DNA of 64,000 nt. Source: Rana temporaria (lineage: Eukaryota > Chordata > Amphibia > Anura > Ranidae). Both the position numbers and the translations under genes were made by a program. This document shows, piece by piece, positions 53,546 to 63,658 of the stretch (positions are counted from its first letter, which is position 1; each line of letters opens with the position of its first letter). Below the pieces are notes generated by a model. That model was given only the letters and a program-made list of their open reading frames with translations. It searched no databases and was not told the origin of the DNA. The DNA is taken from assembly GCF_905171775.1 (NCBI RefSeq), contig NC_053494.1:159514456-159578455 (forward strand). The letters run 5' to 3'.

Positions 53546-54485
53546 TAAATACATTTGCAAAGATTTTAACCACTTGCTTACTGGACACATATACCCCCTT
53601 CCTGCCCAGGCGAAATTTCAGCTTTCGGCACTGTCATGCTTTGAATGACAATTGCGCGGTCGTGTGACGTGGCTCCCAAACAAAATTGACGTTCTTTTTT
53701 TCCCACAAATAGAGCTTTTTTTTGGTGGTATTTGATCACCTGTGCGGTTTTAATTTTTGCGCTATAAACTAAAATAGAGCGTCAATTTTGAAAAAAAACA
53801 CAATATTTTTTCGTTTTTGCTATAATAAATATCCTATTTAAAAAAATATATATATATTTTTTTTCAGTTTAGTCCGATACGTATTCTTCTACATATTTTT
53901 GGTAAAAAAAAAACACACAATAAGCGTATAGTGATTGGTTTGTGCAAACGTTATAATGCCTACAAAATAGGGGATAGAATTATTACTTTTTTTTTATTAC
54001 TTTTTTTTTTTTTTTACTAGTAATGGTGGCGATCTGCGATTTTTTCCACGACTGCGATATTACGGCGGACACATCGGACAATTTTGACACATTTTTGGGA
54101 CACACCATTGGTCTCCTCTCCCTGACAGGACGTGTATCTCTGTATTTACACACAGAGCTCCACGTCCCTGGCTCTGTGACTGCCGATCGCGGGTGCCTGG
54201 AGGATATCGCGGCCGCCAGGCACGCGCATCGGTACCTGTGTGACGCGACGGGCTGCCCGGAGGCCGTTTATAGACGGCCTCCCAACAGATCAGAGCCACC
54301 TTGCGGCCATATATAGTCGGCCGCAGGGTGGGAAGTGGTTAAACAAACTTCTTTCACAGTGTCATTATGGGTTACTGTTTGTAGAATTTTGAGGAAAATA
54401 ATTTAATCCATTTTGGATCAAGGCTGCAACATAACAAAATGTGGAAAAAGTGAAGCACTGTGAATACTTTCTGGATGCACTGTAG
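53546..54485 (+). mobile_element. Tc1/mariner 3' end split by a MITE
   Basis: The left piece 'aaatacatttgcaaagatt' and the right piece 'acaaacttctttcacagtgt', 'aaaatgtggaaaaagtgaag', 'gtgaatactttctggatgca', 'ctgTA' are contiguous in this Tc1 family's 3' untranslated and terminal repeat region. The MITE at 53566-54342 separates them at a TTAA. Confidence 0.75.
53566..54342. mobile_element. MITE family J, TTAA-flanked
   Basis: TTAACCACTT at the left and AAGTGGTTAA at the right are perfect inverted ends including TTAA, and TTAA is the target duplication (53566-53569; 54339-54342). The left half is AT-rich with long T-runs ('gctataaactaaaatagagc'), the right half GC-rich ('ggcggacac', 'gatatcgcggccgccaggca'). 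Non-coding; piggyBac/Kolobok-type by its target. Confidence 0.85.
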
Positions 54486-55361
54486 ATATCCGAACCATAG
54501 AGACATCTACGCTGAAGTGTAATATTTGTTTTCAGCAGCCGTTTGTTGTGCAGTTGTTGATGTTATCATTGCATGTGTAGAATTGCAATGTCTAGTTGTC
54601 TCCGCAATATACACAGAAGCAGATGTAACCGGGCAGCTTGTGTTTGTCCTAAATATGTTTTGTCACGCAATATGTCTTCTATCTAACAACGCATTTCAAA
54701 ACATAATAAAACCAGACACGGGTAAATATAAAAACGAAGGTCACTGCATATTTAATTCTGAATTTCATTATTCTGAAATTTGTTTTCAACGCACACCCCA
54801 ATGTTTTCATATTAAATACCTTCATATTCCGAATAACAGACCTAGCCAATCCTGAGGTACAATTGACCTCGTACTAAACATTGTTCATCTGTTGTACGCA
54901 ATCCTGTTATTTAAACCTCTTTTTGTTATTATATTTGGCTGCTTAATTTCGCAGCATGGTATGAGCTGCGCTTTAGGGAGTTCTTGATAAATGGCTTCCC
55001 ACATATAAGGTTTTTATTTCACAGACTCGTACTTTCCCTCCAGTTTTTTCAATTCCCTCTTGTTTACTTTTGTTTTACTTTGACAAACATCTTGCTCCTT
55101 GCCTGTTGTTGAATCAACATTTTCTGCTGCAGAGAAAAAATATGAAGGAAGATAAAAAATTACAGACTTTACATTGTGATGTGGGATTTCAAACGCTGGT
55201 TTAAAAGTAAACCAGTCGCAGAGCCAGGAAACTCAATCCGACGTGTGATAAAGAATACATAAACAGGCAGCAGTCGGGAAATATAGGCGGTAATGCGTAA
55301 TATGCAAATCTTGACTTTTCTATGACTTTGGATATTTAATTTTTTATCTATTTATTTCTTT
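54486..55361. other. non-repetitive DNA
   Basis: No recognised gene, repeat or RNA. The sequence is balanced and non-repetitive between about 54500 and 55340; it could be ancestral non-transposon sequence. Confidence 0.35.
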
Positions 55362-55460
55362 ATTTCAGGTACTTTTATAGTGCCATCAAGTTACACAGCG
55401 CTTTACATATTTATATATATATACATTCATATCAGTCCCTGCCCTCAAGGAGCTTACAAC

Positions 55461-55885
55461 TCCGACACGACTTGAACATGAACCACAGGGCGATCTGAGG
55501 CGATTTACAACACGACTTGAAGTCGTCTCCAGGACAGGAGACTTTCCAGTGGCCAATAAAACAACAATCAGCTCTGGGAGAGGGAGGGGGAGGGAGGGGT
55601 GCAGGAGATGTTTCCCTGAGAAATGTATGTTATCTTCCTGGAAAGTAGCTTCAGATAAGACAGTGATCCGACTTCTGAGGCGACTTCCATTGAAATCAAT
55701 GGGTACAAATCGCCTACAAGTCGGATTGAAGTAGTACAGGAACCTTTTCTGAAGTCGGATCGCCTTGAGTCGTGTGTATTAACACTGCTCCCATTCACTT
55801 CCATTGTTTTTCTCTACAGCGCGACTTGGGACGACTTGAGGCGACATGAAGTCGGATCGCAAGTCGCCCCAGTGTGAACCGGCTC
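55461..55885. mobile_element. MITE nested in SINE (cgactt family)
   Basis: Inverted blocks 'cgacacgactt', 'gaggcgatttacaacacgac' and their complements 'cgacttgaggcgacatgaag' give a foldback of ~425 bp. The left side holds a purine-rich (ggga)n. The target duplication is unclear. Confidence 0.55.
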
Positions 55886-55934
55886 TAAGGTCTCCAACTC
55901 ACATTCATATAAACACATACTAGGGCCAATTTAG

Positions 55935-56085
55935 TCTGGATTCACACCTATGCATTTTAAGTGCTTTTTGAATTTTGCAGATTTGCACTACAGAACCTGA
56001 CCCATAGGAAACCATGTTAAATGGACTTTAGTGCAAATCTGAAAAATGCAAAAAGCACTAACAATGCATAGGTGTAAATCCAGCC
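55935..56085. mobile_element. 151-bp MITE nested in SINE
   Basis: The ends tctggattcacacctatgca and 'tgcataggtgtaaatccagc' are inverted repeats; TTAG occurs at both junctions (55931-55934; 56086-56089). Almost entirely palindromic. Removing it and one TTAG restores the expected SINE text. Confidence 0.7.
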
Positions 56086-56503
56086 TTAGACAGCAGCCAA
56101 TTAACCTACCAGCATGTCTTTGGAGTGTAGGAGAAAACCAGAGTACACGGAGGAAACCCACACAGGTACAGGGAGAACATGGAAACTCCATGCAGGTAGT
56201 ATTAAAGTTGGGATTTGAAAAGACGAAACTAGTGTTCTGCGAGGCAGAAGCGCTTACCACTTAGCCGCTGTGCTGCCCCATATTCTCAAGATTGGTACTT
56301 GAGTTGTTGGAATGTTGCGTGTTTATGTTGTAGAGGCTAAAAGGAGGCTACAAAATTACACTTCTGGCCAGGTTGTCAAAGGAACAAGAGCAGAAATCAG
56401 GCATCCCTGGAATGAACAAACAAGCGGGCCACCCTCCAATGACACCAGCCTTCACAAAACGTTATTGTTTCAAGGGTATGCTGTAGTCAAGATGGCCATA
56501 GAT

Positions 56504-57858
56504 CAGTGGTTCTCAACCTTCTAGTGCCGTGACCCCTTGATAAAATTTCCCAAGTTGCGGGGACCCCTAACAGTAAAATTATTTTTGTAGTGTAGGTTGT
56601 CGGCATCCAAAGCAAGTAATTTGCACCCTAACCCTTGGACATTTATCGCTCCCTGTGTCCCTTCCACTCGTACAGTGTTAAAACCCCTCATGGTACTTTG
56701 TTCTCCTAATTTTTCCCCCCATCCCTCGCTCTCTAGCTGTCTTTTTGTTCTTTCTCATATTCTCTCTCTCCCTTTTTCTTTGTTCCTCCCCCTCTTTTCA
56801 TGCATTCTTTATTTTTTATTCCTTCTCTTACTCTTTGGGGGGTGGTGGGAATGGGATGAGTGGCAGTTCAGCAGGGGGGTTCTCATCAGCCATCTTTGGT
56901 GCTCTTGATCAAGGTCATCTGCTGATCCGAGAACTGTAGTGGGGGGCTTTTTTTTTTTAAGTGTATTTTTGTGCGTGTACTTGACTGCCGGACTGCAGGA
57001 GTTGGGAGTAGGCAGGCCTCCCCCAGAGGCAATCTGCCACCTTTCTCCATGCCCCGGGTGGCAATGGCGGGTGCGTGAGGGGGTCCTCCCACACAGCCCG
57101 CCCTACCTGCTCCGCTTTGAAGTCCAACGGGGCAGAGGGACTCCCTATAAGGAGTGAGAGGATCTAGCCCGCTCAACCAGCCCCGTTAGTCCTTCGCCTC
57201 TCTTTTTAGAGACCGCGTGGTCAAAGTGCGTGCATGTTAACCCAATTTCGAGTGCGTGTAAGTGTGGTGGTTTTTGTGGGAGGGGGGTGGGCGTACTAAG
57301 CGCAGGCTTACCTCGCATAGCACACCCACCTGGAGCCAGGCTGAGACCACCAAACTCAATTCACATGTAGCCGAGACCGGGATCCGAACCCCTAGCTGCA
57401 GAGGTGAATGGCTTGTCAGCGCAGTGCCAATCGCGTTGAGCCACCACAGCTACCTAGTGGGGGGCTTTTAATGGCAACTATAATCACAGGTAGTATTACT
57501 CATGGTGTCTCTGACTTTGTGGTGTCTCATAGCAGTGACACCTATGCTGAAATCAGGAGATAGGGTCTCCTCCAGCCCCTCCCACTTCACATTCCTCACC
57601 AGTTAGCTGACCTCTAGTCTCTGCCCCCCAGCCATGCCGTGAACTGAATGGGTGGCTGCGATGAGGCTAAGTGGGCGGCCGGGTGCTCCAGGAACAGCCG
57701 AGCTGGACAGCCAAAGACTCCAGGGACAGCTCTGCTGGGCAGCTGCGAAAAGGCTGGAAGAGCAGTGCGGGCTTCAGGAACAGTCCAGGATTCGGGGACC
57801 CCTGGCAAATCGTCATTTGAACCCCGAGGGGGTCCCGACCCCAGGTTGAGAACCACTG
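56504..57858. mobile_element. hAT-Charlie-like element, copy 2, with nested SINE
   Basis: The ends cagtggttctcaacct and 'ggttgagaaccactg' are inverted repeats with the exact 8-bp duplication ccatagat (56496-56503; 57859-57866). Without the SINE it measures ~840 bp. It shares the 'gtgccgtgaccccttgataa' start and 'cgagggggtcccgacccc' end with copy 1 at 50383-50734, so copy 1 is a further deletion derivative. Confidence 0.9.
56952..57454 (-). mobile_element. tRNA-derived SINE, copy 2
   Basis: Minus strand, 5' end at 57454. The exact 15-bp direct repeat tagtggggggctttt (56937-56951; 57455-57469) is the target duplication. The sequence matches copy 1 at 27575-28091 along its length, including box A-like TGGCTCAACGCG and box B GGTTCGGATCC. 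A ~12-bp difference near the 3' end separates the copies. Inserted in the hAT element. Confidence 0.85.
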
Positions 57859-58122
57859 CCATAGATGGATAGGATTTCGAATGAAAATTCTTAGAAAAAG
57901 TCTTAGGAACATTTGAAAGAATATTCTCAGAACAAAATGTGGTTTGCTTTTTTATTATTTGATTTTGGAATGAATGGACTGTATATATATATTAGTTCGA
58001 GAAATTGTTCTCATCGCTGTGGTCGAAAACGAATGTCGATTTGACCCATATACAATTAGAAAAATAAAACTCTCTTTTCCCCAAAAAATTGTTGTTGGAA
58101 ATTCTAACCATCTATGGCCAGC

Positions 58123-58742
58123 TTAAAGGGGTTGTAAAGGTACAATATTCTTCCTAAATAGCTTCCTTTACCTTAGTGCAGTCCTCTTTCACTTACATCA
58201 TCCTTCAATTTTGCTTTTAAATGTCCTTATTTCTTCTGAGAAATCCTCACTTCCTGTTCTTCTGTCTAACTCCACACAGTAATGCAAGGCTTTCTCCCTG
58301 GTGTGGAGTGTCATGCTCGCCCCCTCCCTTGGACTACAGGAGAGTCAGGACGCTCTTTACGTTGCAGATAGAGAAAGGAGCTGTGTGTTAGTGGGCGTCA
58401 CGACTCTCTTGTAGTCCAAGGGAGGGGGCGAGCACGACTGGCCGCATGCGGTATTGTATGCCGTTGAAGTCAATGCGGAACAAATTATTTTCATTTTCCA
58501 TTGACTTCCATTGACTTCAATGGGGAAACTCGCTTTGATATGCGAGTACTTTGGATGAAGTTCATATAATCCCCTAATACAAGGCAAGTTGACCATCCAT
58601 ACAAATGTCTCCCATTTGTACTGGTCAGTGGCTACAGCTGATTGGCTGTAGTTACTGATTGATAAAAAAATTCAAACATGTCCCTTTAACAGAAGTTGAT
58701 CAAAGGATTGATTTCAACAGAGCAGCAACTGCCACACACTAA
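58123..58742. mobile_element. TTAA repeat family H, truncated copy
   Basis: Starts TTAAAGGGGTTGTAAAGGTA at 58123. Inside, 'gctcgccccctcccttggac' (58316-) and its complement 'gtccaagggagggggcgagc' (58415-) form an inverted pair. No right TTAA end was found; after about 58440 the sequence is unassigned. Confidence 0.5.
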
Positions 58743-59161
58743 GACCCCTTTCACACGGATACCCCTTTCACACTGAGGGCATATTGCAGGCGCTATAGCA
58801 TTAAAAATAGCGCCTGCAATCCACCCTCAAACAGCTGCTCCATTGTCTCCTCCAGTGTGAAAGCCCAAGGGCCCAAGGGCTTTCACACTGGAGTGTTGCG
58901 TTAGCAGGACGGTCCTGCTAGCCGCATCTTTGGAGCGGTGTGTTTACCGTTCCTCCACCGCTGCTGTCCTCTGAAATCAATTGGACAGCACGGCTATATC
59001 GCCTGCGATTACGCGCAGTTTTAACCCTTGCTCGGCCGCTAGCAGAGGTAAAACCATCCCAGTAGAGGCCGAAATGCGCCGCAAATCCGTCCATAGCATC
59101 GGCGGTAAAAATAGCAGAGTTTTACCGCCTACGCTATGGGCGGCTCAGTGTGAAAGGGGTC
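58743..59161. mobile_element. MITE family L, Harbinger-like
   Basis: The ends gacccctttcacac and 'gtgtgaaaggggtc' are inverted repeats flanked by TAA (58740-58742; 59162-59164), a 3-bp TWA duplication as in PIF/Harbinger. The left terminus is partly duplicated ('acccctttcacac' twice within 25 bases). Non-coding. Confidence 0.8.
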
Positions 59162-59164
59162 TAA

Positions 59165-59880
59165 GTGACATGGGGCCAGTCATGTTTGAACCAGCCAATT
59201 TTCAAATAGTGTATGGTGAGCTTAAGTTTTAGGTAGGCAATTAGGAATTGGACATACAGCAGTGAACAGGCAAATACAGAAAAAAGACCATGTTAGACCC
59301 AACAGTTGATGCATTACAAGAAGAGAATTAAATTGTATAAATTGTCCTAGAGCACTAAGCAGAAATATAAGCTGCTAGTGACACAAGAAGCAGGCAGTCC
59401 ATATATTATTTACCAGTTGGAAAGTGCATAGCAGGTATACAGAAGATGTCACCATAAACTTGGGTGTTGAAGGAGCCAGTTGGAGATTATGACAACAAAC
59501 AGACTGTAGTACGTACAAAAGAAAGCAAAAAAAACGATTTTTTAGTTGGTTGCCATAGGTAACAGAAAATTTTATTTCCTTCACTTTGCATCCATCAGCC
59601 CTAAAATAAACAATCCAAACATTTTAAAAGCTTCTGACTACAATCCACATCTGCTTGCACTCTATAGATTATATATGCCTTGGAAATGAGGCCGATTGTG
59701 AATTGCCTATTTTGTTAAACAGGTCATTAACATTTTAAGAAGAAGTGCAAGGGACTCCATCTTAAAATAATTAAATCCTTCCAAACATTTTGGTTACATG
59801 TAAGTTATTGCTGTTTAAATTAAACTGCATATGTTTGTCTGTGGTGCATGGCAACTTAACGATAATTATTCTTTGGTAAA
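59165..59880. other. unassigned DNA
   Basis: No element ends or coding motifs recognised. It borders the Penelope relic. Confidence 0.35.
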
Positions 59881-59884
59881 GCTT

Positions 59885-61440
59885 GTATATTTAAGTTCGT
59901 TTTGATGAATTCTAGTTTTTGGAAAGGAGGTACTTTTTAATAATCGCACTGCAAACAGTCAGCTGTATTTGTCGGAGTTTATTTGTTCAGTGCAGAGACA
60001 GCTTGCTTCTAAGACAATCCATGTGCAAGCTACAGGTGGCCCTGCAAGTTAAAGGGGGTCTGACCACGATGCACACAGTTTTGTTTTCAGATAGCCATTT
60101 ATATATGACTATTTTGAATAGTTCGATATAAAAACAGATATTTTCTTGCAATTTCAACTGGTCACTCTGCAAGGAGTCACACGATAGCGTCCAAATATGA
60201 TATTTGAGCATGATTATAGGTTATATTCAATTGAATAATCTCATCAGCCATATTAATCCTGTCGTGAAATGGCGGGAGGGACTCACTGTCTGCGCGATAA
60301 GTCTGGCGCAGACCGTATCGTATTGCCAATCAGTGGGTGGCGTTTAGAGTGCGCCGGTAGGTTCGAGGAGCACCAAGGCACTCTATTGAGGGGGATCTCG
60401 CTCTGGTCTTGTTCCATCTGCGCCCAAAGCTTGTTTTCCTGATTACGGCACCAATCCACCAGTCTACTTAGGTGAATTGCGTGGTGGTAGGTGCGGACAT
60501 CTGGTACTGCAAGGCCTCCCTGGCATTTGGGTAAAACTAAGAGTTTAGCTGAAAGTCTCGGGCTCTTCTTAGCCCAGATGAATTCGGTAAGCGTGGACTG
60601 TACTTGTTTAAAATATGATGCAGGGATATGGATCGGCAGTGCTTGCATGAGATATAGAAACTTAGGGAGGATTGTCATCTTCACAATGTTGCATCGGCCT
60701 ACCCAGGAATGTAGTCCCGTGTGCCATTTGTTAAGGAGTGCCCGAATCGTCCTCAGCAGGGGCGGGAAGTTAAGGTCGTATACCCATGCGGTAGTTTGGG
60801 GGATGTGTGTGCCTAAATATTTCAGGGCGGTCGTCGTCCACTTTAGTTTAAATCTATCTTGCAGGTGTGCGAGTTGTGTTTGCGGTATCCCCAGGGACTC
60901 ACTGTCACCATAGCACCAATACATCACCAATGAAATGCCACCAGCCCAAGCAATGGCTGGCAAACACTTCATTTGTATAGACATAGAGTCGTTCAAATAT
61001 ATCCATAAATGCACCTATGTTTAATGGGACAACATTTGAGCCCATCGCAGTCCCCTCTTCATTGGAGGTAGTACTTGTCCTTAAAAAGGAAGTAGTTGTT
61101 TTCCAACACAAAATGTAAAAAGTCTTAATGAACCTTATTTTAGATGTTTTATACAAACCACTTCAATCAAAGAAACAGCTACCAAATTCACTTGGAATGC
61201 ACTATACATGTTTAACAACTCGACCTATCCCATGATACAAGTATTACATTCTGTAAATCAGAAAGGTTACTTATATTGTCCCAAAATTGAGAGGTAAATA
61301 GGCACGGGTCTATTCTACCAGCAGTGTGAGCATACAATCCAATACTATATTTATGGGTGTGAAATTAGAACATATGACTGCCACTATAAGGTGAACTGGT
61401 GGGTCTGTAATGTGTTTATACACCTTAGGTAAGGTATACA
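59885..61440 (-). pseudogene. Penelope-like RT relic split by L1
   Basis: On the minus strand the text runs LPKVYKH (~61430), then with stops to FIKTFYILCWK, the conserved EGTAMGSNVVP (about 61060-61025), IFERL, and GWWHFIGDVLVLW (~60940-60910), where the catalytic IDD has become IGD. After the L1 insert it resumes DSESLPPFHDRIN and ITYNHAQISYLDAI. Many stops and the lost Asp show an old, dead copy. It is a different copy from the element at 40.4-41.5 kb and keeps the RT core that the other lacks. Confidence 0.75.
60291..60893 (-). mobile_element. internal L1 ORF2 fragment with 13-bp duplication
   Basis: A 603-bp piece in one open frame: GIPQTQLAHLQDRFKLKW, YLGTHIPQT, GLHSWVGRCNIVKMTILPKF, GGLAVPDVRTYHHAIHLSRL and HPLIGNT. 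Exact direct repeats gggactcactgtc flank it (60278-60290; 60894-60906). It stops in mid-ORF2, without C-terminus, 3'UTR or poly(A), unlike a usual L1 insertion. The Penelope frame continues cleanly across once the fragment and one repeat are removed. Confidence 0.8.
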
Positions 61441-61624
61441 GAACTGGAGTAAAAGGATATTGTACTCAGAGGAAATCATATAAATCAAATCACTTTATTT
61501 TTAAGTACCCAATCAAGGATATGTTTCAATATCAGGTCACTTGTAGGTATTTTAACATAGGCATTTTGGCTATCTGGAGTTTAGCTTTAATGAAAAATGC
61601 ACACATTTAGAGACTGAACTGAAC
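61441..61624. other. possible further Penelope-derived text
   Basis: Downstream on the plus strand of the readable relic, short pieces may continue the Penelope protein upstream on the minus strand, but no motif can be assigned. Confidence 0.25.
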
Positions 61625-62053
61625 TTAAAGTGGTTGTATGCATGCAGTGGTTCTATGCATGCAGGTAAAAAACCTTTGCTGTGCAGCAGTCACCCCCCCC
61701 TTACCTAAGCCCCATCGTGTTCCAGCACAAGGGCCTTTTATCTCCAGGCACCCCCTCTCCCTATTGGCTGAGACAGCAGTGGGAGCCAACTGCTGTCAAT
61801 TACAGCCAGTGAGCCAATGAGAAGAGAGAGGAGCCTATGTGAATGGCAAAGCAGCGGCTCAGAAGCGGGCCTGCTCGGGTGCCCCCATTGCAAGCTGCTT
61901 TCTCTGGGGGCACTAGGCAGGAAGGAGGAACCAGGAGCACCAGCGGAGGACCCGAGAAGAGGACCGGGGCTGGTCTGTGCAAAACCGCTGCAAAGAGCAG
62001 GTAAGCATAACATGTTTGTTATTAGAAAGGAATTGTCTTTAACATCTCTTTAA
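61625..62053. mobile_element. TTAA repeat family H, complete copy
   Basis: TTAAAGTGGTTGTA starts at 61625 and the right end reads 'ttaacatctctttaa' to 62053, so TTAA flanks both sides. The GC-rich middle has 'ccaatgagaagagagaggag', 'gagaagaggaccggggctgg' and 'tctgtgcaaaaccgctgc', also present in degraded form at 50342-51130. Non-coding. Confidence 0.65.
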
Positions 62054-62093
62054 GACAGTTAAGATGTTACAATGGCTACATAATAATCTAAGG

Positions 62094-63658
62094 GTGGGGG
62101 CGTGGCCTGGCTAGCAGGGAAGATGGTCGCTTAGTTTCAGAGCTCCTGTCACCTCAGAGCAGCACAGCAGCTTAAGCGACAGAAAACTTCGCTTCCCCAA
62201 CAGGAAATCACCGAATTTTGTATTCGAGACCCTTTCTGCACATAACTGGAAGACCAGCAGGGAAAAAAAAACGCGGCCCGAAACCGCCACAAACGGAATT
62301 CCCGTACCGGGGGAAAGCGAACCAGGAAAGACCGCGGCTTTGGCCTAGTAGTGGAGCGGTGGCCATTTTGGTCCCCCCGGGGACGGCCTCAGACGGTCAT
62401 ATCTGACCCCCTGCACTCCTCAACACCCCACCTTTGCCTGCACCGGGGACCGGACTGCTCGGGGACGCCACCGGTATACATTGAACCCCTCAAAATCTGA
62501 CTGAACGGCCGTGGATTCGGCCTTCACCCGGGTTCGGCGGCCATTTTGGACCTCCTGAGAGACGAATTCCCGCGGTCGTACCGGACCCCCTGTGCCTCAC
62601 AACACCTCACTTCTGCCTGGACCGGGGAACGGACAGTGTGGGGAAGCCACCGGTACACACAGCTTCTTGTAAAGCCTGATTTGAAAGGCCGCGGATTCGG
62701 CCCTCACCAGGAGTCGGCGGCCATCTTGGTCCTCCAGGGGACGGCTCCATACGGACATATTTGACCCTCCTGTGTCCCCTATCACCTTACCTCCGCCTGG
62801 ATCGGGGACCGGACAGCTTGGGGTCGTCCTAGGAACACACCACATCCCTCAAGCGTCGACCGGGAGGCCGCAAACCCAGCCCTCACACGGAGTCGGCGGC
62901 CATCTTGGTCCTCCAAAGTATAGCTCCCTGGGGTCATACCTGGTTCTTCCTGCTCCTCTTCACTCCACTTCTGCCTGGACCGGGGACCGGGAGGCTTGGA
63001 GACGCCACCGGAGCACATTGCACCCCTCATCAGTGACTGTAAGCCGCAAACCCGGCCCTCACCCGAAATCGGTGGCCATATTGACCCTCCCCTGCGCCTT
63101 AACAACCCTCCACCACCTGGACCGGGGACCAGTCGGCCTGAGGACATCACAGAGGTTCCCTACACCAGGTAATATCCTTCTGCAGGGACACGACCCAGGC
63201 CCATTCCCAGGGTCGGTGGCCATATTGATACCCTCTGTGGGTGCTCCCACCAACCACTTTAGTTCTCCCCCTGCTTACTTACACCCCATTACTTCTTGAT
63301 TTGGGGACCGGGCGGCCCGGGGTCACCGCGGGATTACACAGCCCCTTGGAAGAATTGCCGGGTGGACTGCAAATCGGCACTTGCCCGGGGTCAGCGGCCA
63401 TATTGGCTCCCCCAGAAGCACTTTGAGGCCCCCTGTCCCCGCTTTTTCGGATCCCCCACCAATAACCCAGCATATCTCGTACCGACCGAACGGTCTGGAA
63501 ACACCATTACCGCTCCACGTTGTGCCCGGGTTGAACCGCGAAAAGTCTCACAAATTCTGTCAGACCCTCGGCCCGGCGGCTATATTGACCCACCCAGAGG
63601 TTGCCTACATTAACTCTGACTAATTGATCCAACTATTCCTGCCCAGGTCTCGGTTAGT
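62094..63658 (+). promoter_or_regulatory. L1 5'UTR with ~178-bp monomer array
   Basis: The segment starts ggtgggggcgtggcctggct with 'gggaagatggtcgc', then carries about eight units. Each unit has a (G)GCCATNTTG core followed by 'cctggaccggggaccgg' and 'gccaccgg'. The cores begin at about 62361, 62539, 62719, 62898, 63074, 63218, 63396 and 63578, spacing 178, 180, 179, 176, 144, 178 and 182. The GCCATNTTG core matches the YY1 site, which directs human L1 transcription starts. Tandem promoter monomers are known in mouse L1; here they precede an ORF1. Confidence 0.8.

Larger units (their letters stand above)
55362..56278 (-). mobile_element. L2-tailed tRNA-derived SINE carrying two MITEs
   Basis: Read on the minus strand from 56278: a tRNA-like head with a box B-like GTTTCGTC/TTCAAATCCC region, 'ctccatgttctccctgtacc', 'cctacactccaaagacatgc', 'ggttaattggc', then after interruptions 'attgtaagctccttgagggc', 'atgtaaagcgctgtgtaact' and 'ggcactataaaagtacctga'. 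This is the same family as at 34918-37275. Inserts at about 55461-55885 and 55935-56085 split it into three pieces. Confidence 0.75.
56489..58124. mobile_element. MITE family K holding a hAT that holds a SINE
   Basis: The left terminus aagatggccatagatgg (continuous once the hAT and one 8-bp duplication are removed) mirrors the right terminus 'ccatctatggccagctt'. Subterminal 'ataggatttcgaatgaaaat' and 'gttgttggaaattctaa' continue the weak symmetry. The unbroken element would be ~275 bp. Confidence 0.75.

Noticed and set aside
54023..54316. 97-codon open frame as a gene
   Set aside because: It lies wholly in the GC-rich half of the TTAA-flanked MITE and has no domain.
61738..62013. 91-codon minus-strand frame as a gene
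   Set aside because: It falls in a TTAA-flanked dispersed repeat whose relative at 50.3-51.1 kb does not keep the frame.
62772..63299. 175-codon plus-strand frame in the L1 5'UTR
   Set aside because: It is generated by the GC-rich monomer repeats; frame is not kept through the 144-base unit as a repeated protein and no domain is present.
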